A stretch of DNA of 64,000 nt, taken from UBA4744 sp963718995. Lineage in GTDB: Bacteria; Actinomycetota; Acidimicrobiia; Spongiisociales; UBA4744. The stretch's first letter is position 1, and every line of letters begins with the position of its first letter. Below the pieces are notes generated by a model. That model had not been told where the DNA came from and searched no databases. It saw only the letters and a list, made by a program, of their open reading frames with translations. A program made the position numbers and the translations under genes. Positions 48,021-54,525 of this stretch are shown one piece after another. The stretch is taken from positions 248,001-312,000 of the forward strand of contig CAVRAP010000021.1 in the NCBI GenBank assembly GCA_963718995.1, written 5' to 3'.

Positions 48021-48110
48021 TGTTCTTTCCGGTTTCGTGTCGTACGGATCGTTCCGGACTCATGTCAGATCGTTCTGGACACATGTACGGCAGTGTTCCG
48101 GGGATTTGTG
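48021..48110. repeat. Iteron-like direct repeats, GATCGTTCYGGAC type
   Basis: GATCGTTCCGGACTCATGT (48047-48065) and GATCGTTCTGGACACATGT (48068-48086) differ at two bases with a 21-bp period. Weaker copies flank them: CTTTCCGGTTTCGTGTC upstream and GTTCCGGGGATTTGTGT downstream. Resembles iterons or operator arrays. No replication initiator is seen. Confidence 0.55.
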
Positions 48111-48386
48111 TGACACCACCGAGATGGCCACTGCATGCCTGGCAGCGGAGAACACCCTGAGAACGCTTCAGCAACGGGTTAGTGCGGCAGGGCGTTGGAT
48201 TGTCCTCGGGGAGATTGCTCTCGGTCGGCTTGTGGCTACGCCCAGGTCCAGGGTCACTCGTACCAGCACTGTCCACCACGGCGCGGAAACCACGTGACAT
48301 CACGCAAACCCGAGCCTGACCGCAGCATGACAGGGTCACCTCCCACTATCTGCTCAAGAACCATTGGAGAAAGGAGGCCACCGGTC

Positions 48387-48530
48387 ATGGCAGCACCAAC
48401 CATCCCGAAAGCCTCAGACAGACGCGCCTCTGGGACCGCCACCGCGATTCGCGCACAGCACCCTGTCAACACCACACGCACATGCAACAAGTTGCAGTCG
48501 GTTAACTGGTTAACCGGCGAGGTGAGGTGA
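48387..48530 (+). CDS. 47-residue protein heading the element operon
   Basis: ATG 48387 is 9 bases after a near-perfect SD (GAAAGGAGG), and its TGA overlaps the next ATG (TGATG), which supports expression. Sequence starts MAAPTIPKASDRRASGT and is Thr/Ala/Arg-rich with no known domain. It may be a small regulator or a leader peptide for coupling. Confidence 0.5.
   Translation: MAAPTIPKASDRRASGTATAIRAQHPVNTTRTCNKLQSVNWLTGEVR
48499..48516. promoter_or_regulatory. Perfect inverted repeat, possible operator
   Basis: CGGTTAAC, TG, GTTAACCG: an 8-2-8 palindrome, AT-richer than its surroundings, at the 3' end of the 47-residue ORF and 13 bp before the next start. Could bind a dimeric regulator or form an mRNA hairpin near the coupled start. 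Confidence 0.4.
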
Positions 48531-48846
48531 TGGCATTGGATCGTGGCACGCTGGCCAAGATCACTCGCCGGATCTTCGCCGAGTTCGGGCACACGGTTGC
48601 GACCCAAACGGTGAAGGTTCCCCTGTCGGATGCGATGTGGTCGATATGGCGCCGCTATTGCGAGGCGATCGGGTTGACGATGGGTGAGGTATCGCCGGTC
48701 TGATCGACCAGGAACTTGGCGCGCTCGTGAACAAGGGCGAGCATCAGGGAGCGGTGTTCGCTGCGGAGCTGGAGCGCCGGTTGGTTGCCAGGTCTGAGGC
48801 TCTCGACGTCCGGAACGTCGTCTGGACGAACGGGAGCAGTAGCTGA
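48530..48846 (+). CDS. Small DNA-binding-like protein, one frame error
   Basis: ATG 48530, coupled to the upstream ORF. As read it stops at 48703 after 57 residues (MALDRGTLAKITRRIFAEFG). Adding one base at about 48690 gives TMGEVIAGLIDQELGALV and 105 residues. The segment VKVPLSDAMWSIWRRYCEAI followed by a helix recalls ribbon-helix-helix or copy-control proteins, but no firm family match can be claimed. Confidence 0.5.
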
Positions 48847-48851
48847 GAGCC

Positions 48852-48974
48852 TTGGAGCGTCTTCTGCGGGCGAAAACCAGACCGCTTGAGCTACCCAGCC
48901 GGTCGAGTGTCGGTCGGAACGATTCCTGCCCGTGTGGTTCGGGTTACAAATACAAGCGGTGCCACGGCAACTGA
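48852..48974 (+). CDS. Small SEC-C zinc-motif protein or C-terminal fragment
   Basis: About 40 residues from TTG 48852, ending GRNDSCPCGSGYKYKRCHGN: a complete SEC-C motif (CxC-x8-C-H), the zinc site found at the end of SecA and many accessory proteins. It begins 6 bp after the previous stop with no good start codon, so it may be the C-terminus of that gene displaced by another indel. Confidence 0.55.
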   Translation: MERLLRAKTRPLELPSRSSVGRNDSCPCGSGYKYKRCHGN

Positions 48975-49036
48975 TCTGCTATCGAGAGTGAGTTATGGAT
49001 GTGATCGGGATTGCACCACCCCATCCTCCCTGCCGG

Positions 49037-49987
49037 TTATGTGCGGGGGATTCTGAGTTGGTATGCGGTGATCCCAGCCGAGATGGCGGCGACTACTGCG
49101 GTTGTGTGGAGGCCGTACGGCACAAGCACGAAGCCTCGGTACGTGAAGTAGAGACCGACGATCACGGCCATGACACCGACCCCCAACGGCACGACCCAAC
49201 TTCTGCGACGCACGCCAATCACGATCCACCAGACGCCCCCGGCAGCTATGGCGGCGAGGAGGAGGAGTTCGACACCCCAGCGTTCAAGCAACCGACCCTG
49301 AGGCGAAACGTATCCGCCCTCTGGTACGGCTTGACCAGCAATGACACCCGAGGGTTGGAGCCAGCCAAGATCGCCCGGACAGGGCTTGATCCATCCCGCC
49401 GTCCACCGCCACTCACCCCTACCGGGATACTCCGTGCGGTGACCGATTCGAACACCGAGATGCAAGTGGGTTATTAGCGGGTGATCTCTTGAGCCACCGT
49501 TCTCCCACTCGTCGCCCAGATACCCGACAAGGTCGCCCTTCTCAACGGTCCCTTTATCGATACTCCACCGGCTGGGACTCAGGTGGCCATACAGCGAGTA
49601 GAGATTCGCCCACGGATGGTCAACGATCACCAGCCACCCATATCCTCCCATCGGACCCGAAAAGGAAACCTCACCGTCAGCCATCGAGTACACAGGTGTC
49701 CCGGCGGGTGCGAAGTAGTCCTCAGCAGCGTGGTACGTGACATCCGGATATGGCCCACCGTGCTCCTGGAAATCGGCATCGAACGGCGGATCAACAACAG
49801 TGTCAAGAGGAAGCCGGAACAACACGTCAGTCGCTGCCGGATTCTCTGATTCCGTGTCCACCCTCGGAACCATCTGACACTCGGAAGGATCAGCCGAGTC
49901 GGCGCAAGCGGCGGTCAACAGAGTCAGAACAGCTATGCCCACAAGCATCAAGACCCGCCTGACCAGAAGCCACCTCCTCAAGGCCAC
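49037..49987 (-). CDS. Lipoprotein with M23 peptidase domain and C-terminal membrane helices
   Basis: 316 residues from GTG 49987. Lipobox LLTAAC (Cys at about 28). M23 domain: TYHAAEDYFAPAGTPV (His, Asp), YGHLSPSRW and the HLHLGVRIG active-site His pair. Three hydrophobic helices follow (about residues 225-310). Predicted to be anchored outside and to cut or bind peptidoglycan. A wall hydrolase on a mobile element could help DNA transfer or act on neighbours; that is inference. Confidence 0.8.
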   Translation of the reverse strand: MALRRWLLVRRVLMLVGIAVLTLLTAACADSADPSECQMVPRVDTESENPAATDVLFRLPLDTVVDPPFDADFQEHGGPYPDVTYHAAEDYFAPAGTPVYSMADGEVSFSGPMGGYGWLVIVDHPWANLYSLYGHLSPSRWSIDKGTVEKGDLVGYLGDEWENGGSRDHPLITHLHLGVRIGHRTEYPGRGEWRWTAGWIKPCPGDLGWLQPSGVIAGQAVPEGGYVSPQGRLLERWGVELLLLAAIAAGGVWWIVIGVRRRSWVVPLGVGVMAVIVGLYFTYRGFVLVPYGLHTTAVVAAISAGITAYQLRIPRT

Positions 49988-50058
49988 CAGACATCCTATG
50001 CCGAGACCGTCATCCCGTAAACCCGCACATACCGCACACCTACAGACCTGTCAGGCAC

Positions 50059-50442
50059 CTATGTGCGATTGGTGATCGTCGTCCATGTCAACATGGTGTA
50101 CGCCGAGCCGAAAAGGGCGAATAGGCCAACGTTTAGCCAACCGAGACCGTTGAGTGTCCCCTCAAACTGTGCCGAAGCGGCGACTGCACCTAGTACAAGA
50201 TTGCCTGCCGCCATAGCCGCAACAAACAGGAGTGCGTCGGAGCGGTCATCCGGTCGTCTCATGACCCAAAGAGCGGATGCAACAAGGAGAGCGAAAACCC
50301 CGAAAGCTCGGAGACCGAGAGTGCCGGCCTCGTCAGTTGCTGTGCCGTACATCTGCAGCAACTGGCTGGGCAGCACCAAGAACCCCGTTCCAAATCCGAC
50401 TAGGACAACGGAGTGGACTGCGAATAGAGGTTGGCGGCTCAC
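50059..50442 (-). CDS. Small membrane protein, four predicted helices
   Basis: 127 residues from ATG 50442 (MSRQPLFAVHSVVLVGFGTG). Four hydrophobic stretches, with a loop RRPDDRSD between helices 2 and 3 and a C-terminal TITNRT. Similar in layout to DoxX-like or DUF4345-like four-helix proteins, but no diagnostic motif was seen. Same strand as the M23 lipoprotein. Confidence 0.6.
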   Translation of the reverse strand: MSRQPLFAVHSVVLVGFGTGFLVLPSQLLQMYGTATDEAGTLGLRAFGVFALLVASALWVMRRPDDRSDALLFVAAMAAGNLVLGAVAASAQFEGTLNGLGWLNVGLFALFGSAYTMLTWTTITNRT

Positions 50443-50629
50443 GTACCGAACACTCTCCTACGAACAGCCTCGCGAGCGGTTCAGCGAGGTCCAGGACGCC
50501 GGTTCTGAACCACAGTCTGAGGCTACCCGTTGGCCGGCCGATCCGCCCAAATCGGCACTTCCGCTCTCGGCTCTCGATTCGAACGCTAGGGCCTTGTCAG
50601 GAATGGTCATAGACGATACGCTATAGCCA

Positions 50630-50947
50630 ATGAGAGGTATCGAAGACCAAGTCGCAGGCTCGCTGCTACAGCTGGCCCGAACACGGCTCGGATTGTCCCA
50701 GACAGCTTTCGCCGACCTACTCGGGATCGCCCAACCCACGCTGTCGGCATATGAGTCGGGTCGTCGTCAGCCGACGTTGCCCACGCTGATGAGGATGCTG
50801 GCACGAGCCGGGCTCGAGCTACGGCTGGAGCTCGCCGACCTCGACAACCACGACGCGGTGCTCGCCGAGTGGGAGCAGAGTCTGGACGACGCAACCAAGG
50901 GGCGGCTGAGGTCTCAGGGCTACCGGCTGGCAAGTAATGCCGCCTGA
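50630..50947 (+). CDS. HTH (XRE-type) regulator, likely antitoxin
   Basis: 105 residues from ATG 50630. Helix-turn-helix at residues 12-60: LARTRLGLSQTAFADLLGIAQPTLSAYESGRRQP. An acidic C-terminal part follows. It overlaps the nucleotidyltransferase gene by 11 bp, the normal layout of antitoxin before toxin in MNT/AbiE-like modules. Confidence 0.85.
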   Translation: MRGIEDQVAGSLLQLARTRLGLSQTAFADLLGIAQPTLSAYESGRRQPTLPTLMRMLARAGLELRLELADLDNHDAVLAEWEQSLDDATKGRLRSQGYRLASNAA

Positions 50948-51437
50948 ATTGAGCGACGAGCACGTTGCGGCCATCTGCGGGGTTCTCATCGATCACGGGG
51001 TGCAGTTCGTGATCATCGGAGGCATCGCGGCTCGGCTCCATGACACCGGACACGCCACTATCGACATCGATATCTGCCCATCGATGGATGATGCCAACTT
51101 GGGCAGGCTAGCGGCCGCGCTTTCGGAACTCGGAGCCCGACTTCGGGTGGAGGGGGATCCGGATGGCGTGCCGTTCGAACCTCACCCGGACATGCTGCGA
51201 CAAGTCGAGATGATGACACTTGTCACGGAACATGGGCCTCTCGATCTGTGTTTCACGCCAGCCGGATTCCCCGATGGCTATGCCAGTCTCAGCCAGCACG
51301 CTTCGGTGGTGGTGGTCGCCACCGTTGATCTGCCGGTGGCGTCCCTGGAAGACGTCGTCGCATCGAAACGAGCGGCAGGACGTCCCAAGGACATCGTTGC
51401 CCTCCCACCTCTGGAAGCTCGCCTGCGGAAGCGCTGA
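50937..51437 (+). CDS. Nucleotidyltransferase, AbiEii/MNT-like, likely toxin or abortive-infection effector
   Basis: 166 residues from ATG 50937. Nucleotidyltransferase core FVIIGGIAARLHDTGHATIDIDICPS (GG...DxD) and a later DLCF acidic position; the tail VASKRAAGRPKDIVALPPLE matches the KxxxxRxKD signature of the DUF6036/AbiEii group. Relatives modify tRNA or other targets and protect against phage. Last cargo gene, 188 bp before attR. Confidence 0.8.
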   Translation: MPPELSDEHVAAICGVLIDHGVQFVIIGGIAARLHDTGHATIDIDICPSMDDANLGRLAAALSELGARLRVEGDPDGVPFEPHPDMLRQVEMMTLVTEHGPLDLCFTPAGFPDGYASLSQHASVVVVATVDLPVASLEDVVASKRAAGRPKDIVALPPLEARLRKR

Positions 51438-51490
51438 GCAAACCGCCCGGCACCCGGACACAGGAGAACTTCGCCGGCCGACCCGAGTCC

Positions 51491-51518
51491 GCGCAGAGTC
51501 CGCGGAAAGTCCGCGAGA
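51491..51518. repeat. Right 28-bp arm-type repeat
   Basis: GCGCAGAGTCCGCGG followed by AAAGTCCGCGAGA; one mismatch to the left copy, same orientation, 107 bp inside attR. Here it is non-coding, so its conservation is not explained by the int protein sequence. Confidence 0.65.
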
Positions 51519-51624
51519 AGTCCGAAAACCATGCAAAACGACGCAAAGCAATGAGAGGCGAAGCGCCAATGAATAAGGGCCGTTTCGAGGATTCTGCCAG
51601 GTCGCTGAAACCCGCCGATCATCA

Positions 51625-51676
51625 ATGGCATGCAAGGGGTCAGGGGTTCAAATCCCCTCAGCTCCACCACCCGAAA
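51625..51676. repeat. attR: 52-bp direct repeat, partial tRNA-Ala copy
   Basis: Same 52 bases as 46691-46742 (anticodon loop to just past CCA). The 5' half of a tRNA is missing upstream, so this is a displaced 3' fragment, not a working gene. Marks the right junction. Confidence 0.92.
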
Positions 51677-51774
51677 ACTCCTGTTGTTCAGGGGTCTTCG
51701 CTGGTTTGGGGATCGATCGAAACGAGCTTGGATCCCCGGGGTGAGGGTCCATCGGTGGCGGGAGCGTCGTGGTG

Positions 51775-53052
51775 CTACTGGTCGGGTGGCCCGATCTTCT
51801 CCCAGGTGTTGGTGTTGAGGTCGTAGAACCAGAGATCGCTGGAGCAGACGGTGTCGAAGTTCGGACAGTATTCATTGTACGAATTGGCGAGCTCGACGCA
51901 TCCCCCGAAGAGGGCTACTCGGTCGGTGTCGGCTGCAGCGTAAGCGATCCCTGCGAGGGCCGTATTGATCGGCCCGGTCAGTTGAACCGGCTGTCGGGTC
52001 CACGTGTTGGTGTTGAGGTCGTAAGCCCAGACGTCGGCGGCTGGTCGGATGACCACCAGGCGGTCCGATTCGGTATCGAAAGTGATGGGTCCGTCATACC
52101 CTATTGGTTGGGGCCCGTCCACGCTGATGTGTTCGGTCCAGGTGTTGGTGTTGTAGTCGAAATCCCACACGTTGGGATCTAGTGGGGCATGTGGTGTGAG
52201 TCCTCCCCAGGCAAGCACGCGATCGGACTCGGCGTCATACGCAAGTCCGTGGTGGACTCGTGCGATTGGGTGGGGATCGGACGGCGACTCTTCCCAGGCA
52301 TTGGTGTCCGCGTCATAAACCCATGTCTCATTTAGGAGCACGACACGCTCCGAGACGGGGTCGGTTGGGCCGCCGCGATCGAGAGCGCCCCCGAACAACA
52401 CCGTGCGGTCGGATTCGGAGTCGTAAGCGACGGCGGTGCCTATGAGCCAATTGGTGACCCTGTCCGATTGCTCTAGTTCATCCGGGATTGGACCCCGTCC
52501 TGCCAATCGCCAATCCTGCTGATCGCCGGAATAGATCCAGGTGTTGTGCACTTCCGTCGGGCTGAAGTCTCCGCCGTCTCCGCCGATCATGACGCCCAGG
52601 TCGCTTTGGGCATCATATGCGAAGGCAGCCAACGATCGTGATCCGGGTCGCATAGATGGGTTGATCGGATACCAAAGGCGTTCGGTCAGATCGAAGATCC
52701 AAGTGGAGTTGTTGGACCGGGGCCAACAATCTCCGTCGAACCCGTTCGCACCGCCGAACAGGACTAGGGAATTGGCTTGCTCGTCATACATCATGCTTGG
52801 ACCGATCAACCGGGGCGGCCAAACCAGATGTGCTTCGCTTTGGGCCGTGGCGGTCGTGCTGGTGCCTGCCGTAGAGGTGGTGGCTGAACTGGTGGGCGTA
52901 GCCTCAGTGGGTCCAGCGGACTGGCTTTCCTGTTCGGCTTCTAGCTCTGCGATGCGATCCTCAAGCTCGCCGACAGTGTCGGGCTTATCTCCACCGCACC
53001 CGGCCACGAGCAACACCATGACGACCGATGCAACGAGACGGTGGCTGTTCAT
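51775..53052 (-). CDS. Lipoprotein with Kelch / galactose-oxidase-type beta-propeller
   Basis: 425 residues from ATG 53052 behind GGAGGG. Lipobox SVVMVLLVAGC, a short coiled coil (VGELEDRIAELEAEQESQ), a Thr/Ser-rich linker (about 50-80) and then six repeats of the form (A/Y)YDxxSDRxxxFGG ... TWxYDxxTNxW, for example NTWVYDADTNAWEE and NVWDFDYNTNTWTE. A propeller tethered outside the cell, likely for binding. Just outside attR. Ligand unknown. Confidence 0.85.
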   Translation of the reverse strand: MNSHRLVASVVMVLLVAGCGGDKPDTVGELEDRIAELEAEQESQSAGPTEATPTSSATTSTAGTSTTATAQSEAHLVWPPRLIGPSMMYDEQANSLVLFGGANGFDGDCWPRSNNSTWIFDLTERLWYPINPSMRPGSRSLAAFAYDAQSDLGVMIGGDGGDFSPTEVHNTWIYSGDQQDWRLAGRGPIPDELEQSDRVTNWLIGTAVAYDSESDRTVLFGGALDRGGPTDPVSERVVLLNETWVYDADTNAWEESPSDPHPIARVHHGLAYDAESDRVLAWGGLTPHAPLDPNVWDFDYNTNTWTEHISVDGPQPIGYDGPITFDTESDRLVVIRPAADVWAYDLNTNTWTRQPVQLTGPINTALAGIAYAAADTDRVALFGGCVELANSYNEYCPNFDTVCSSDLWFYDLNTNTWEKIGPPDQ

Positions 53053-53325
53053 GACGCTGTCCCTCCACAAATACCGTCCCCAGCTTGATGGAATGGTCGT
53101 GCTGCTGCCAGGGGCAAATTGCTCTACCCGGGCAACAGCCAACCCACAGCAGTTCAAGCCTGGTAGGAGCCGCCACCGTTCAGCTCAAAGATGGCCGCCG
53201 TCGATACGACCAGCGTGCAGGTAGTGCGAGGACTGCGGAGCGAACTGGTTCCACCCACCCCCAACGTGCGCGGGTTGACACGCGACGAACGAGCACCAGT
53301 TCCGTATCGAACCTTCGATTCCCTG

Positions 53326-53811
53326 CTAGCGCTGTGCCAGCCACTCCCGAACGGCGGCGGCCACCGCATGCTGCTCTTCTGACTCGATCGCTCCGGTGCG
53401 GAGCTGATCAACCGCTTTGATGACCCTCTGGGTACTTTCCTTGCCGAGCAGACCGACCCGTCGTAGAAAGTGCTGCTGCTCGGATTGGGTCAGGTCGGTT
53501 TCCCAATCGGTCAGCCAGCGCATGTCTTGCCCTGCAGGACTAGCCCACAGCGTCACCACCGGCTCTTCGTCAAGGTAGATGCAGATCGAAGAACGGGCAG
53601 GGGTTATGTCGAAGGTGACCAGTTCGTCGAGCTGAGCCCACAGGCCGTCCTTTTCGTCCCACTCCAGGTTGGCCAGGGCTCCCAGTTCGATCAGGTCGAG
53701 TGGCTCGGCTTCCTCGTCGGGGCTGTGGTAGTGATGACGGCGGAGCTGGACGTCCAGGCCGATCAATACCTCCGCTGCCGTGGCCGCTTCACCGGCGCCG
53801 CTTGATTCCAC
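53326..53811 (-). CDS. Hypothetical cytoplasmic protein, acidic
   Basis: 161 residues from GTG 53811, chosen because AGAAGAGGAGC precedes it; the long frame upstream overlaps the methyltransferase gene and is not coding. The product is acidic, with a central beta-like part (VTFDITPARSSICIYLDEEPV) and a helical C-terminus (QQHFLRRVGLLGKEST, then AAAVREWLAQR). No family recognised. Divergent from the methyltransferase. Confidence 0.6.
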   Translation of the reverse strand: MESSGAGEAATAAEVLIGLDVQLRRHHYHSPDEEAEPLDLIELGALANLEWDEKDGLWAQLDELVTFDITPARSSICIYLDEEPVVTLWASPAGQDMRWLTDWETDLTQSEQQHFLRRVGLLGKESTQRVIKAVDQLRTGAIESEEQHAVAAAVREWLAQR

Positions 53812-53883
53812 CTGGTGCTCCTCTTCTATCGACGCTGTACGAGCGAGGCTACTCGTCGTAGCTGCAATCTCTACGCTGTGGGG

Positions 53884-54495
53884 ATGAGTGGAGGAAAGCG
53901 CCTGACGGGCCGCGACTGGTCTGTTCGCTACGCCTTCGGTCGACCGCCCTGGGACCTGGGAGGTCCGCACCCCGAGCTTCTTGCCCAACTGACGCGGGAC
54001 CCGTCCCTCGGCGTAGAGACAGCCGGGAGACGGGCGCTGGTTCCCGGGTGTGGCCTCGGACACGATGCCGAAGCACTGGCCCGGGCGGGCTGGGCGGTCA
54101 CAGCGGTTGATTTCGCCGCCGAGCTGGAACCTCTGGTCAGGGGTCGGTTTGGTCCCCTCGGGTGCAGGTTCGTTGCGGAGGATGCGCTGACGTTCAACGA
54201 TGAGGAACCCTATGACCTGTTGTTTGACCACACATTCTTCTGTGCAATCGATCCCGAAGATCGGCCCGCTTTTGGGGAACTCGCCTGCCGGTTGCTACGG
54301 CCCGGTGGTCGGGTCGGCTCTATCGTTTACCCGGCTGGCAAAGATCTGGCGGCAGGAGGCCCGCCGTGGGGTATGTCAACGGCCGAATTCGCCGGGGCCC
54401 TTGGACCCGAGTTTTATCAAATTGAGGACCAACCGGTCGTTCTGTGCGGTCACCCGTCGTGGAGCGAACGCTGGGTGCTGTTCGCCCGGGCCTGA
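53884..54495 (+). CDS. SAM-dependent methyltransferase (TPMT-like)
   Basis: 203 residues from ATG 53884. Starts with RDWSVRYAFGRPPWDLGGPHPEL, typical of the thiopurine-methyltransferase-like group (xxPPWDxG). SAM site ALVPGCGLGHDAEALA with the acidic VTAVDF, then FDHTFFCAIDPEDR and RLLRPGGRV. Probably methylates a thiol or halide/small anion substrate. Confidence 0.88.
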   Translation: MSGGKRLTGRDWSVRYAFGRPPWDLGGPHPELLAQLTRDPSLGVETAGRRALVPGCGLGHDAEALARAGWAVTAVDFAAELEPLVRGRFGPLGCRFVAEDALTFNDEEPYDLLFDHTFFCAIDPEDRPAFGELACRLLRPGGRVGSIVYPAGKDLAAGGPPWGMSTAEFAGALGPEFYQIEDQPVVLCGHPSWSERWVLFARA

Positions 54496-54525
54496 CCGGG
54501 CGCGATCCGTCCGCGCACCTTTCGT

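Larger units (their letters stand above)
47864..48386. other. Gene-free stretch of 523 bp upstream of int
   Basis: No reading frame here looks like protein on either strand. It holds two sets of short direct repeats (listed separately) and must contain the int promoter and the promoter of the small operon starting at 48387. A strong SD, GAAAGGAGG, closes it at 48369-48377. Confidence 0.5.
46691..51676. mobile_element. Integrated element of about 4.9 kb in tRNA-Ala(GGC)
   Basis: Bounded by 52-bp identical repeats, with a tyrosine recombinase reading toward the tRNA at the left end and a 28-bp repeat inside each end. Contents in order: int, repeat-rich non-coding stretch, three small coupled ORFs, M23 lipoprotein, membrane protein, HTH/nucleotidyltransferase pair. 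No relaxase, replication initiator, terminase or capsid gene was seen, so if mobile it would need helper functions. Genes outside (rsfS, the Kelch lipoprotein) are not interrupted. Confidence 0.85.

Noticed and set aside
47881..48530. CRISPR array in the repeat-rich part of the element
   Set aside because: Units are imperfect, too few and lack unique spacers of constant length; no cas genes are present.
51625..51676. Second tRNA-Ala gene
   Set aside because: Only the 3' part is present; no acceptor 5' strand or D-arm upstream. It is the attR copy.
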